Assembly: GCA_024291935.2 (NCBI GenBank)
Contig: CM044313.1
Location: forward strand, 84,815,001-84,879,000
Reading direction: 5' to 3'
Length of the DNA: 64,000 bases
From: Okapia johnstoni
Taxonomy: Eukaryota; Chordata; Mammalia; Artiodactyla; Giraffidae
Shown here: positions 11,452-23,741 of the stretch, in pieces
Position numbering within the stretch: position 1 is the first letter of the stretch
Layout: each line of letters begins with the position of its first letter
Notes under the pieces: model-generated
Database searches by the model: none
What the model saw: the letters and a program-made list of their open reading frames with translations, nothing else
What the model was told of the DNA's origin: nothing
Made by a program: the position numbers and the translations under genes

Positions 11452-11499
11452 ATGGGTAAACGGTAAACACTTTGGGTTCAGAAAGATTAGTGTGTAATA

Positions 11500-12167
11500 G
11501 TGTGTGTGTGCTCAACCATGTCTGACTTTTTGTGACCCCATAGACTATAGCTTGCCAGGCTGTCTATGGAAATTTCTAGCCAAGAATACTGGAGGGTTGA
11601 CACAGAGCCCCTGTTTGAGATTCCTGAGCCATACAGCAAATTCTCATCCGCCATCTATTTCACACATGGTAATGTAAGTTTCCATGTTACTCTTTCCATA
11701 CATCTCAACCTCTCCTCCCCTCTCCCCATGTCCATAAGTCTATTCTCTGTTTCTCCATTGCTGCCCTGTGAATAAATTCTTCAGTACCATTTTTCTAGAC
11801 TCCATACATATGCATTAGAATATGATGTTTATCTTTATCTTTCTGACTTACTTCTGTTTAATAGGTTCTAGTTTCATCTACCTCATTGGAACTGACCCAA
11901 AGGTGTTCCTCTTTATGGCTGAGTAATATTCCAGAGGGTGGAATGGAGAGAGAGATGGGAAGAGGTTCAAGAGGGAGGGGATACATGTAATACCTATGGC
12001 TGATTCATGTTGAGGTTTGACAGAAAACAAAATTCTGTAAAGCAATTATCCTTCAATAAAAAAATTAATTAAAAAAAAATGGGGGGGAGTTGTATTTCCT
12101 TCTCCAAGGGATATTCCCAACCCAGGGATTGAACCCATGTCTCCTGCATTGGCAGGTGGATTCTTAA
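11500..12167 (-). mobile_element. Bov-tA-type SINE split by an L1 insertion
   Basis: The reverse SINE starts at 11500 (TGTGCTCAACCATGTCTGAC), runs to AATACTGGAGGGTTG near 11598, is interrupted by L1 sequence, and resumes at about 12086 with TTGTATTTCCTTCTCCAAGG to the GGCAGGTGGATTCTTA block at 12167. The two halves join in the correct SINE order. The repeated GGAG..TTG at the junctions looks like the target-site duplication of the L1. The SINE itself lacks its 5' head. Confidence 0.82.
11600..12085 (+). mobile_element. 5'-inverted (twin-primed) L1 3' end inside a SINE
   Basis: The left part, 11600-11933, is a reverse-strand L1 segment (blocks TTTATGGCTGAGTAATATTC, and CATCTACCTCATTGGAACTG). 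The right part, 11934-12080, is the forward terminal part of the same L1 type (GGCTGATTCATGTTGAGGTT, then an A-rich tail). The inverted block is the sequence that normally sits just upstream of the forward block. An internal inversion with no lost tail is the hallmark of twin priming during L1 target-primed reverse transcription. Confidence 0.8.
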
Positions 12168-12990
12168 CATATTCACTATTATAAAGTTAGTAAATAGTAA
12201 GAAATACCTAGAACAATGTGTCTTCTGAGGACTAGAACAAAAACCTCAACCAAAAGCAAAAGACCTTAAAATAAAATTGAAAATCATGAGTAGTTTCTTT
12301 AAACAGAGAAAAATATTTTATCTATGTGTAGACCTCAGTAAAAGCTTAAATTTACAGACTTGACAAAAGTACTTAAACATTATTGATGATAAATGTCTTT
12401 CTCAGAAGTGAAAAGGAAGCCTATAGCTCATTTTTTTTAAATTTTAGAGTCAAAATGTTTGAAACATTCTAGTATGAAAAGTGACTGTCCTTTGATATAC
12501 ACTAGCATAACAGAGGAGACAAAAGTCAAGGTAACTTCTTTCATAGAAGAAGTCCCACAGAGGCCTAGAAGAGATAGTAATGTTAAATATTTTTAAAGCA
12601 TGTGTAGGTCGATCGATTTCCCAATTTATATGTCCAGATTTCATAAAGATCAAAGGAGAATTTAACAACAAACCATAATATAGAGTACAATTAACCTTTT
12701 TCTTGCCATCATTAGTCTCTTAAAATATCAAAATATGAAAAATAGAGTTCTCTTTTATCATGGTTTTTAATTAAAATTTAACCAGATTCTTAATTCTTTG
12801 GTATAAACAATGGGACAATTAGAAATATAATAATTAACTAGCACTTATTCCATCCACAAATCTGTTAGTATTGTTTCATATTTTATGTTATCATGCCTAT
12901 AATGTTTGTTTTTTTTAAATATTGTTGTGATTTTTTTTCATAATTAAGTGAATACGGTAATTACACCACTATCATTTCAAAGTTTATTCA
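12168..12990. other. Unassigned AT-rich sequence
   Basis: AT-rich DNA with several T-runs (12430, 12910, 12933) and no identifiable gene or repeat family. The reverse 73-codon frame at 12450-12671 has no recognisable features. Confidence 0.5.
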
Positions 12991-12994
12991 TTCC

Positions 12995-13121
12995 TGGGGT
13001 TTTTTTTTTGCTATTTTTTCTTTTTTGGCCTCAGGATTTTAGTTTTCCAACCAGAGATTGAACCTGAGCCCTCAGAAGTGAGAGCTCAGAGTCCTAACCA
13101 ATGGATTGCCAGGGAATTACG
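12995..13121 (-). mobile_element. CHR-type tRNA-derived SINE
   Basis: The reverse copy reads GATTGAACCTGAGCCCTCAG, then GAGTCCTAACCAATGGATTG and a CCAGGGAATTAC end, with a T-rich left side that is the reverse of the A-rich tail. This pattern matches the CHR family of tRNA-Glu-like SINEs of cetartiodactyls, which is distinct from Bov-tA. Confidence 0.75.
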
Positions 13122-13122
13122 T

Positions 13123-13690
13123 GAGTTCCTTAGATTGTCTTCATTTTGTTGATGAGAACAAAAGAAAAAAAAAATTCTGCATGCACTTAGCTTCTGCGGT
13201 TTTAGAATTTGTATCTATTTCCTCTGTATTTGAACAAAAAGGACATGTTTTATTAGGCAACACGTTTATTCTTTCAACGGTTGTAGAACTGGGTTCATTT
13301 TCTCTGAGCATTGAACTGTATATATGAGAAGCCCAAATACAGTGTATGAGGTTTTTTATTCTCCTTCTTCTCCAGGTAAGATGTCTCTACAATTTTTCTT
13401 TGAAGGTGAAAAAATAGCTCTGTATCTTAGAGTTTTTAGATCCCAATTTTGTTGCTGTTGTTGCTATGGCGAGTGTCACTTCCCCCTGGAAATGAAAATG
13501 TTCCCTCAGAGGCAAATATTTCTAGAAGCATAGGTTTAAATGCTTCCTGGTTCCTAATATATTAATTACTTCTACAATTTGTCAGTACCCCCAAATACTT
13601 ATATTATATTGATATTTTCTGTCTTTTCTAACTATCTTATTTAAATTGTGTTCCTTTATTCTAAATTCTTTGTAATATTTTTTTATTAAG
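13123..13690. other. Unassigned AT-rich sequence
   Basis: No repeat family or gene is recognised. Two adjacent 70-codon open frames (13106-13327 and 13324-13533) have neither a known motif nor splice context. Confidence 0.5.
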
Positions 13691-13699
13691 ATGTCCTGG

Positions 13700-14760
13700 G
13701 TACAACTAGAAATTTTTTCCAAGTATACAGTTCAGAGTGAATTAGGTTACAGCATACCCTTCTGAAATTAGATATTAAAAAGTCAGTGTGGTCACCACTG
13801 AACAAAGTGTTTTCATGGGTGCTAAGTCACTTCATACCAGTGGTCAATCAATATTGCTAAACTTCACAGTTAGTGGGCTACGGAAAAACAGGAGTTTTTC
13901 CTGGTTATTCTTGCACTAGTTTCCAAGAATAACTAATTTCTCCATATGCAGGTGAGGCATGTAAATCAGTCAAGAATTGTGAACTTCAATAAAAAAAGGA
14001 TTCAGCTTTTTATCATTAAGTTTCATGTAAGCTGTAGGTTTATAATAGGTTGCTTTTACATTATGTTTATGGAGTTTATTGCTAGTCTTCATGTGGTGAG
14101 AATGTTCATACTTAATGGATGTGGATTTTCTCAATTTCTTTTGTTAGACTACTTGAAATGATCATGTGGTTTTATCATTTATCCTATTAATGTGAAGTAC
14201 TGTATTAATTTTCATTTGTTAAACCAAATTTGCATTCCTGGGATTAACTGCTCATGCTGTTTCACCTTCCATGCTTATGAGAGATATTCATCAATAATTT
14301 GTGTAATATCTTTTTCTAGTTTTTGGTATTAGATTAATACTGACTTTAAGGAATGAGTTGGATAACAGTTTTCTTCTCTATTTTCTGAAGAATTTGTGAA
14401 GGATCATGTTTGTTTTTGTTAGAACAGAAAAAACATCTTCTCTCAGTCTTTTGTAAAAATAATTCTTTGATTACAATTTTTTTTTAGTTTTAATAATTCT
14501 TTTTAAGTTGTTTAGTCAGTTTCACTATTTGCATTGTTCTATATTTCTTTTATCTATTTTTCTGGCAAAGTGTTACAGAAATTGGAGGATTTTTGTCAAT
14601 ATCAGTACAGATGCCTGCTCTTCCTCCCTTTAATTCTTGATTTTGGCATTTGTTTCATCTGCCTTATACACTTGGTAAGCAGAATATTTGTTGAATCTCT
14701 CACTACTTCATTAATAAGTCAGGCTAACTTTGTCACATTCTATCAGTTTTATGATACTGG
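13700..14760 (-). mobile_element. Old L1 ORF2 fragment
   Basis: The reverse L1 ORF2 is visible in blocks such as GATCATGTGGTTTTATCATT near 14160, AAACCAAATTTGCATTCCTG near 14222, and TTTTTGGTATTAGATTAATA near 14320. These correspond to the RT and thumb region of ORF2. It is heavily diverged with no usable frame. The outer boundaries are estimates. Confidence 0.7.
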
Positions 14761-14913
14761 TATATAGATTCAATGAAGGAATGTACGGCATATGGCCATC
14801 TTAATGCTGGTAGTTTGTAGAGTAAAGGTAAAGCTTAACAGTTGACTATACAGTGTGAGAAATAAAGACCAGAGAAGAGACCACTGAAGTAAATTGAGAA
14901 AATGTATATAATC

Positions 14914-15120
14914 TTGGGTGTCACTAGTGGTAAAGAATCTGCCTGCTAATGCAGGAGACACAAGAGACCTGGGTTTGATTACTGGGTTAGAAAAGTGCCC
15001 TGGAGAAGGGAATGGCACCCCACGCCAGTATTATGGCCTGGAAAATTCCACAATCAGAGGAGTCTGGTGGGCTACAGTCCATGAGGTTGCAAAGAATCAG
15101 ACACGACTGAGCACAAGCAT
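14914..15120 (+). mobile_element. Bov-tA-type SINE
   Basis: The head is slightly decayed (GGGTGTCACTAGTGGTAAAG). The tRNA-like domain (GGGTTTGATTACTGG in B-box position) and the BovB-like tail to GACTGAGCACAAGCAT are complete. Confidence 0.9.
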
Positions 15121-15422
15121 CTCATCTCAGTATGCTTATTTAAAACTAAGCCAATTATCCCAAAGCTCATTCCCATTGTGGATGACTTACATTTACTAGC
15201 ACCCAACTAAAATAACATAGTATATCTAATCAATTTGAAATATAAGCTCTCTCTATAAAAAGAGTGTTCATTGTTTCTCTATGGTATTCAGGATATTTTT
15301 TATTCCAAGGATACAAGGATAAAATTACACATCTCAAGGCACTGAACCTGGGTTCCTCTCGCATATATTGCCTTTTTATACTATCTTTTCATTGAAAAAT
15401 ATTTCAAGATTAACTTTAAACA
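15121..15422. other. Unassigned AT-rich sequence
   Basis: About 300 bases between a SINE and a BovB copy, with no recognised gene or repeat. Confidence 0.5.
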
Positions 15423-16281
15423 TTAACTTATATGCAGAGTACATCATGAGAAATGCTGAGCTGGAGGAAGCACAAGCTCAAATCAAGATTGCTGGGAGAA
15501 ATACCAATAACCTCAGATATGCAGATGACACCACTCTTATGGCAGAAAGTGAAGAAGAACTAAAGAGCCTCTTGATGACAGTGAAAGAGGAGAGTGAAAA
15601 AGCTGGCTTAAAGCTCAACATTCAGAAAACTAAGATCATGTCATCCGGTCCCATCACTTCATGGCAAAAAGATGTGGAAACACTGGCTGACTTCATTTTT
15701 CTGGGCTCTAAAAAATCACTGCAGATGGTGATTGCAGCCATGAAATTAAAAGACACTTACTCCTTGGAAGGAAAGTTATGACCAACCTAGATAGCATATT
15801 GAAAAGCAGAGATATTACTTTGCCAGCAAAGGTCTGTCTAGTCAAGGCTAGGGTTTTCCCAGTGGTCATGTATGGATGTGAGAGTTGGACTATAAAGAAA
15901 GGTGAGCGCCGAAGAATTCATGCTTTTGAACTGTGGTGTTGGAGAAGACTCTTGCGAGTCCTTTGGACTACAAGGAGATCCAACCAGTCCATCCTAAAGG
16001 AAATCAGTCCTGAATATTCATTGGTAAGACTGATGCTGAAGCTGAAACTCCAATACTTTGGCCACCTCATGAGAAGAGCTGACTCATTGGAAAATACCCT
16101 GATGCTGGGAAATATTGAAGGCAGGAGAAGAAGGGGACGACAGAGGATGAGATGGTTGGATGGCATCACCGACTCAATGGACATTGGTTTGGGTGGACTC
16201 TGGGAGTTGGTGATGGACAGGGAGGCCTGGCGTGCTGCAGTTCATGGGGTCGCAAAGAGTTGGACACGACTGAGTGACTGA
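15368..16281 (+). pseudogene. Decayed BovB ORF2 C-terminal half (RT motif C to C-terminus)
   Basis: Two abutting forward frames, 15368-15781 and 15778-16281, together cover the second half of the BovB reverse transcriptase protein. The first frame holds the catalytic YADD of RT motif C at 15518-15529. The second carries the C-terminal region with QYFGHLMRR, the [14 protein letters not shown] basic stretch and the [10 protein letters not shown] end. The first 15 or so codons of the first frame are flanking DNA and not part of the element. The endonuclease and RT motif A are missing by 5' truncation, and the frame shift makes the remnant non-functional. Confidence 0.85.
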
Positions 16282-16293
16282 ACTGAACTGAAC
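15423..16293 (+). mobile_element. BovB LINE, 5'-truncated, with RT YADD motif
   Basis: The copy begins inside the RT domain (TTATATGCAGAGTACATCAT) and runs to the 3' tail (GACTGAACTGAACTGAAC). It is one of the better-preserved partial copies: two long frames meet at 15778-15781 after a frameshift, covering RT motif C through the C-terminal zinc-knuckle-like region. Confidence 0.92.
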
Positions 16294-16597
16294 CTATCTT
16301 CAATACACTGATTTCTGAAGTTTTCAGAGTTGGGGCATCTCATAGAGAGGTATCTTAGTCTTTATAGAAGAAACCACTAGGATCTGAACTTTCTGACCTT
16401 AGATCCCATTAGCACCATGAATAATGAGTCTACTCTAGCCCTTGGCTTAGGCTTTTACTTGTAATTTATACTAGTAGAGTATCTCACTCTTTTCCACATT
16501 TATGCAACCAGGTTAGGTGACCTCCAATCCAGACAACTGGATACAAGATACATTGGGTTCATGTGAGTGTTCTGACTTCTTTCTAAACCATACAGCA
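16294..16597. other. Unassigned sequence
   Basis: About 300 bases without a recognised gene or repeat. Confidence 0.5.
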
Positions 16598-16780
16598 AAG
16601 ACTGAGTTTCATCATTTCTATTCAACATGGTATTGAATCCTAGCCAGGGCATTTAGGCAAGTAAAAGATATCCACATTGGACGAAGTAAAACTCACTATT
16701 TGCAGCTGACATTATATATAGAAAACCTCAATGTCTTCATCAAAAAAAAAAAAGCTATCATAAGATAATTTAGTAAATAC
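16598..16780 (+). mobile_element. L1 ORF2 fragment (RT region)
   Basis: TTCTATTCAACATGGTATTG and the following GAAGTAAAACTCACTATTTG block correspond to L1 ORF2 RT motifs B to C. At motif C (16699-16710) the codons read F-A-A-D instead of F-A-D-D, so a catalytic aspartate is replaced. The fragment ends at an A-run (16742-16753) just upstream of the L1M that follows. Confidence 0.75.
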
Positions 16781-18133
16781 AGATGGTAGCCAAAATGGTG
16801 GAATAATAAGATCCTGAACCCATCTCCACCCATATACACATCAAAATTACTACTTAAAAAGAAATTATCTATGATAACAGCCTGAAGATTACTAGAAAAG
16901 ATTTTCCACAATTAGACGTAAAGAAAAAACCAGCATGAGATGGGTAAGGAAGCACAGACAATATACTCAGGATCTATAACCTCAGGTAAGCAACCCACAG
17001 ACAGGAGGGATATCACAGTTGTCGAGATCTTCCCCAAAGAGTGAGTTGTCTGAGTTCCACATCAGGCTCACCAGCCTCGGTGTCCTGTACTGGGAAGACA
17101 TGCCCCTGGAAAGCCTGGCTTTGAAAACCAGTGGAGCTTATGTTTAAAAGAACAAGCAGACAATAGGAAAACAGAGACTCTGCCCTTAAAGAGTATGTAC
17201 AAAATCTCACAATATGTCCTAGAGAGGTAGTAGTTTGAAAAGAGCCCAGGTTAGACTCAGTTCATCTTGGAGAGTCTCCTGGAGAGGCAGGAGGCAACTG
17301 GGAATCCTCCTGGGGATACAGATATTAGTGGCAGCTATTTTTTGGAAGCTCATTTCAGCCCTATAACAGCACTGCTGGCAAGCGCCATACTGGAATCCTC
17401 CCACTACTTTGTTAGCTCTGGAGGCTCATTTATTACCAGTGCTGGCATCATTTCTCAACATTCTGAGCTGTGCAGAGAGCCACACAAGGACCTGGCATCA
17501 GCAGGCTGAGCCATCTGGGCTATGTAGCCAGCTAAGCAGGGGTCCGACTCTGCCCTCCAGTGGGACACCAGCTACCCGAGGACCCCCTGTAATATACACC
17601 CAGTCATGTGGGAAGTGAGCCCACCTTCCAGAGGGCTCTCAGTCACCATCCAAGGCACAGACTTGTGCAGCCATATGGGCTAGGAACCAGTTCAGACTAC
17701 TAGTATACCCACAGTAGTCAGCCTGTCACAACCGAGGGGTGCACATGTCCACATGGGGGGAATCCCTGGTGATCAGGGGAGGGTGCCACTTAGCCCTTAG
17801 AACATCTCCTCCATAAGGCCAATTCTCCAAGACTGGAAATGTAACTGATCTACTTAACACATACAAGTAAACACAGAATTTAGGCAAAATGAGGAGACAA
17901 AAGTGTATGTTCCAAGTTAGGAAAGATAAAACTACAGAAAAATATTTTAGTGGAGAAAAGCAATCTATCTGATAAAGTGTTATTCAAGTTAATCATCTAA
18001 AGGTTCTCAATGAACTCGCAAGAATGGATAAAAACAAGTGAGAATTTTAAGAGTAAGAAAATCTAAAGAACCCCATCAAATAGAGCTGAAGAATAAAATA
18101 ACTGAAATTCAAAAATACAGTAGAAGGAAATCA

Positions 18134-18410
18134 CGGAGAAGGCAATGCAACCCATTCCAGTACTCTTGCCTGGAAAATTCCATGGATGGAGGAGCCTGGT
18201 AGGCTGCAGTCCATGGGATTGCGAAGAGTTGGACACGACTGAGCGGCTTCACTTTCACTTTCCACTTTCACGCATTGGAGAAGGAAATGGCAACCCACTC
18301 CAATGTTCTTGCCTGGAGAATCCCAGGGACGGGGGAGTCTGGTGGGCTGCTGTCTATGGGGTAGCACAGAGTCGGACACAACTGAAGTGACTTAGCAGCA
18401 GCAACAGCAG
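18134..18410 (+). mobile_element. BOV-A2 dimeric SINE with target-site duplication
   Basis: Two BovB-tail-like monomers are joined by a TTCACTTTCACTTTCCACTT linker and end in an AGCAGCAGCAACAGCAG run. The flanks AAGGAAATCA (18124-18133) and AAAGAAATCA (18411-18420) match at 9 of 10 bases and interrupt the L1 ORF1 region cleanly. Confidence 0.94.
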
Positions 18411-19688
18411 AAAGAAATCAACTATAGGTTGTACGGCGAAACTGGTTAGTGATCTGGAAGACACAAGCTGTTCACTCAGCTTGCTAAACTCAATATGATT
18501 AGGAAAATATAATTTTAAGAAATGAGGATAGTTTGAGAGACATCTGTGACAACATTAAGCCTACCAACATTTGCATTATAGGAGGAAAGGGAAGAGAGAA
18601 AGAGGGAGAAATAATAGCTTAAAACTTCCCAAACCTGAAGAAAAAGATCCTCAAGTCCAAGAAGCAGAGAGTCTCAAACAACATGAACCCAAAGTAGGCC
18701 ATACCAAGACACAATGTAATTAAAATGTCAAAAATTAAAAGAAAGAATCTTGAAAGCAAGAGTAAAATAGTGAGTTACATGTAAGAAAATTCCCATAAAG
18801 TTACTAGCTGACTTTCCCGCAGAAACTTTGCAGGTCAAAAGGCAGTGGCACATTATATTCAAAGTGATGAAATGGAAATATCCTGAAACCAAGAATATTC
18901 TACTTGGCAAACTTACTATTTAAATTTTAAGTAGAGATAAACAATTTTATGGACAAGCAGAAGCTGATTTTAACATCACTAAAATGGCTTTACAGGAAAT
19001 GAAAATAATTCTTTAAGTGGGAAAGGCTACACCTAGAAAGGCTACACCTATCATGAAAATGATAAAAGAAAAATCTCACTGGTAATGGCAAACATGCAAT
19101 AAAGGCTTAAAATAAACTAATAAAACAGAAAACTATCAAGAACAAAAGTAGTAAAATATGTTTACAATGAGTATATAAAGAATACACACACGGAAAGATG
19201 TAAAATATAACATCAAAAACAAACTTGGTGGGAGGAGTAAGAATACAGGGTGGTTAGAATGTGTTCAAACTTGAAATAACTTTAAGTAATCATATTTTTA
19301 TATTAAAACCTCATAAACACTATTCAAAACCTATCATAGATAAATACAAGCCAAAAGAGGAATCCAAACGTTAAAAGTAGCCATAAAGTCACAAAATAAA
19401 TAAACAAAAATAATCTGTAAGAATTCCCCGAGAAACAGTGAACAAAATGACAGTAAGTGGACTAAGTCTAACCAAAAACGTGACTGACTGAATGCTAAAA
19501 AGGCTCCATATTTATGCAGCCTATTAGAGAATCACTTCAGATGTAAGGACAAACACAGACTGAAATTGAGGGAATTAAAAGAGGCATTCCACGTGACAGA
19601 AAATGAAAAGAGACTAGGTAGAAAAATTTCTATCAGATAATACATTATTAAAAAAACAAAAGGCTAAAAAATGAAAAAGAAGGACATT

Positions 19689-21039
19689 CAGTTCACTTCA
19701 GTCACTCAGTTGTGTCCGCTTCTTTGTGACCCCATGGACCACAGCATGCCAGGCCTACCTGTCCATCACCAACTCCCAGAGATTACCCAAACTCATGTTC
19801 ACTGCGTCAGTGATGCCATCCAACAATCTCATCCTCTGTCGTCCCCTTCTTCTCCTGCCTTCAATCTTTCCCAGCATCAGGGTCTTTTCAAATGAGTCAG
19901 CTCTTCTCATGAGGTGGCCAAAGTATTGGAGTTTCAGCTTCAACATCAGACCTTCCAATGAACACCCAGGACTGATTTCCTTTAGGATGGACTGGTTGGA
20001 TCTCCTTGTAGTCCAAGGGACTCTCAAGAGTCTTCTCCAACACCACAGTTCAAAAGCATCAATTCTTCGGCGCCCAGCTTTCTTCACCATCCAACTCTCC
20101 CATCCATCCATGACTACTGGAAAAACCATAGCCTTGACTGGATGGACCTTTGTTGGCAAAGTAATGTCTCAGCTTTTAACTATGCTGTCTAGGTTGATCA
20201 TAACTTTCCTTCAAAGGAGCAAGTGTCTTTTAATTTCATGGCTGCAGTCACCATCTGCAGTGATTTTGGAGCCCAGAAAAATAAAGTCAGCCACTGTTTT
20301 CACTGTTTTCCCATCTATTTGCCATGAAGTGATGGGACCAGATGCCATGATCTTAGTTTTCTGAATGTTGAGCTTTAAGCCAACTTTTTCACTCTCCTCT
20401 TTCACTTTCATCAAGAGGCTCTTTAATTCTTCTTCACTTTCTGTCATAAGGGTGGTGTCATCTGCATATCTGAGGTTATTGATATTTCTCCCTGCAATCT
20501 TGATCCCAGCTTGTGTTTCTTCCAGCCCAGCATTTCTCATGGTGTACTCTGCATATAAGTTAAATAAGCAGGGTGACAATATACAGCCTTGACATACTCC
20601 CTTTCCTATTTGGAACCAGTCTATTGTTCCATGTTTAGTTCTAACTGTTGCTTCCTGACCTGCATACAGATTTCTCAAGAGGCAGGTCAGGTGGTCTGGT
20701 ATTCCCATCTCTTTCAGAATTTTCCACAGTTTATTGTGATCCACACAGTTGAAGATTTGGCCTAGTCAATAAAGCAGAAATAGATGATTTTCTGGAACTC
20801 TCTTGCTTTTTAGATGATCCAGCAGATGTTGGCAATTTGATCTCTGGTTTCTCTGCCTTTTCTAAAACCAACTTGAACATCTGGAAGTTCACGGTTTGTG
20901 TACTGCTGAATCCTGGCTTGAAGAATTTTGAGCGAGCATCACTTTACTAGCATGTGAGATGAGTGCAATTGTGCAGTAGTTTGAGCACTCTTTGGCATTG
21001 CCTTTCTTAGGGATTGGAATGAAAACTCATCTTTTCCAG
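19689..21039 (-). mobile_element. BovB LINE inserted in L1, with target-site duplication
   Basis: Reverse copy of about 1.35 kb from the 3' tail (CAGTTCACTTCAGTCACTCA) to a 5' truncation at a GGAATGAAAACTCATCTTTT block. It is flanked by GAAGGACATT (19679-19688) and GAAGGTCATT (21040-21049), which match at 9 of 10 bases and lie at a site that in L1 reads continuously. RT motif C is intact at 20457-20468 on the reverse strand. Motif A is destroyed: the tyrosine codon is TAG and one base is lost near 20785. Confidence 0.93.
20211..20744 (-). pseudogene. Decayed BovB reverse-transcriptase core
   Basis: A 177-codon reverse frame encodes the middle of BovB RT. It starts just after motif A (DHNKLWKIL), passes the GKGVCQGCILSPCLFNLYAE block of motif B, and reaches YADD (motif C) and the KLNIQKTKIM region. 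The upstream motif A is lost to a stop and a one-base deletion, so the apparent start codon is an internal methionine. A second reverse frame, 19755-20159, is the C-terminal part of the same protein after a frameshift. It is fossil and not expressed as an enzyme. Confidence 0.85.
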
Positions 21040-21122
21040 GAAGGTCATTACATAATGACCAAAAATAAATAGAAGAAAATAGGACAATTGTAAATATCTA
21101 TACGGCCAACATGTGAAGAAGT

Positions 21123-21325
21123 GAAGTGTTTGTTGCTCAGTCATGTCCAACTCCTTGTGACCCCATGGACAGTAGCCTGCCAGGCTCCACTTTCCGTGGA
21201 ATTCTCCAGGCAAGAATACTTGAGTGGCTAGCAATTCTCTTCTCCATAGGACCTTTCCAACCCAGGGACTGAACCTCAGTCTCTTACATTGCCAGTGTAT
21301 TCTTCACTGTCTGAGCTACTTGAGC
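21123..21325 (-). mobile_element. Bov-tA-type SINE
   Basis: Reverse monomer from TTGTTGCTCAGTCATGTCCA to a decayed head (TGAGCTACTTGAGC). It sits within the early ORF2 part of the L1M, shortly after the BovB insertion. Confidence 0.9.
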
Positions 21326-21333
21326 ATATCTAA

Positions 21334-21375
21334 ATCCAGTTCAGTTCAGTTGCTCAGTCATGTCCGACTCTTTGC
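21334..21375 (-). mobile_element. 42-base SINE/BovB tail fragment
   Basis: CAGTTCAGTTCAGTTGCTCA followed by GTCATGTCCGACTCTTTGC is only the extreme 3' end of a BovB or SINE copy. It is a separate, strongly 5'-truncated insertion in the same L1. Confidence 0.82.
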
Positions 21376-23089
21376 AAATAAGATGAAACAAAGGGAGAAA
21401 TTGGCAATATTGTAGTAAGGGACTTTACCATCCCACTTATGTCAATGGACAGATCATACAGACATAAAAGAATCAAAGAGGAAACACTATCCTTAAATGA
21501 CATGTTAGATCAGATATAGTATACAATTAAAAGATAAAAAATTAATAGATATATTTCCGAGATAGGAAAAAACACATTCTTGTCAAGTACACATGGAACG
21601 TTATCCAGGATAGATCATATGTTTCAATAAATTTAAGTTTTAAACATCAAGCATGTCTTCCAACCACCAGCAGTATGAGACTAAATATTAACTACATGAA
21701 AACCAAAACTGAAAGAAATACACATATGGCATCTAAACATGCTACTGAACAACCAATGGGTTACTGAGAAATAAAAGATAATACCTGGAGACTTGAAAAC
21801 ACAAATAAAATGATCCAAAATCTATGGCAGACAGCAAAAGCAGTTCTAAGATTCAAGTTTATAGTGATGCAAGTATAGCTCAGGAAACAAATCTGAAATA
21901 ACCTATTTATCTCTAAAGAAACTAGAAAAAGGACCAACAAAACCCAATGTTAGTACAAGCAAAGAAAGATCAGAGTGGAAATAAAATAGAGAATGGGGGA
22001 AAAAAAAAACTTAAGAACTGTTACTTAGAAAACAAAAGTAATAAAGCCTTAACAAAACGCATCAAGGAAAAAAGAGGTTCGGATAAAATAAGAAATAAAT
22101 TATAACCAACACCACAGGAAAACAAATGTTGAGAAAAGAGTACTGAACACAGTTACATGCTAATTAAACAGACAACCTAGAAGAACTAGATAAATTCCTA
22201 GAAATGTAAATTCTCCGGACTGAATCAGGAAGAAACAATAAATATAAACAAACTGATTACCAGTTAAACTGAATTACAAAAGAAAACTCCAGGCCAACAG
22301 AAGTCCAGGACCAGAAAACTTCACAGGTGAAGTCAACAAAACATTTAAAGGAAAGTTAATACCTGTCTCTCTCAATCCAAGAGGAAGGAATGCCTCCAAA
22401 ATCATTCTACTAGGGCAGCATCATGCTGATCCCAAAACCAGACACCATGCACATACACACAAAAATTAAAGACCAATATTCCTGATGAACATAGATGCAG
22501 AAATCTTCAACAAAATATTAGCAAACTGAACTCAAAAATACATTAAAAGAATCATCCATAAAATGTTGAAGTAAAATTAATCCCAGGGATAATAGGAAGG
22601 TTCAGTATCTGCAAATCAACCTAATATACCACAATAAATTGAGTAAAATTTATATGATCAATAGATGCAGGATAAGTTTGACACAATAATACATTTATTA
22701 TAATAACCTTCAACAATGTACATATAGAAGAAACATACCTCAACCTTATAAAAGCCGTATGTCAAACACACAGCTCATGTAACATTCAACAGTGAAAACC
22801 TAAAAGTATTTTCTCTAAGATCAGGAACCCAAACAAGGATGCCCACTCTTGCCCCTTTTATTCACCATAGTATTGTAAGTCTTAGCCAGAGCAATTAGAC
22901 AAGGAAAATAAATAAAATGCATTCAAGGAAAAATAATAATTGGAAAAGGAAGTAAAACTGTCAGTTATCTGTGAATAATATGATTATATATAAAATCGTA
23001 AAGTCTCCATCCCAAAACAGACCTCAAATTCAATAAAGTTGCAAGAGTACACAGTCAATATGCAAAAATCTGTTGCATTTTTATATACT

Positions 23090-23315
23090 CTTTTCCCAAG
23101 TGGCACTAGTGGTAAAGAACACTCCTGCCAATGCAGGAGACATAAGAGACTCGGAGTTCGACTCCTGGGCCTATAAGAACCCCTGGAGGAGGGCCTGGCA
23201 ACCCACTCCAGTATTCTTGCCCAGAGAATCCTATAGACAGAGGAGTCCAGCAAGCTATAGTCCATGGGATCTCAAAGAGTCAGACATGACTGAAGCGACT
23301 TAGCACAGCACACAC
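23090..23315 (+). mobile_element. Bov-tA-type SINE
   Basis: The head CCCAAGTGGCACTAGTGGTA, a B-box-like AGTTCGACTCC at 23155-23165, and a tail ending AAGCGACTTAGCACAGCAC make a full monomer, inserted in the ORF2 RT/C-terminal part of the L1M. Confidence 0.92.
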
Positions 23316-23741
23316 AACAAACTAACAAAAAGACATCAACAATCCCACTTACATACAACTGTACCAAAAAGAATAAAATTCCTAGGAATAAATTTCACCA
23401 AATAGATAAACGACTTGTGCTTTGAAAACTATTATACTGATGAAAGAAACTGAAGATGAAACAGACAAATGGAGAAATATACTGTGGATTAAAATCCTCA
23501 CGGATTTTCATGGATTAAAAGAAAATTTTTAAGATAACCAAACTCCAAGGCAATCTACAGATTCAATGCAATCCCTATAAAAATACCAAAGGCTTTCCTT
23601 ATAGAACTAGAATAATTCTAAGGTTTTATATGCAATCACAAAAGACCCTAAATAGCCAAAGTAATCTTAAGAACAAATCTGGAAGTATCATGTTCCCCAG
23701 TTCCAAACTATCCTAAAATCAAAACAATAGAGTACGGACAT

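Noticed and set aside
17219..17618. GC-richer frames near 17.2-17.6 kb as exons
   Set aside because: The stretch matches the 5' region of an L1M element that continues in order into ORF1 and ORF2.
19726..20364. A 212-codon forward open frame
   Set aside because: It lies on the opposite strand of a reverse BovB and is an antisense shadow. Similar frames recur over other BovB copies (for example 48628-49080 and 54181-54747).
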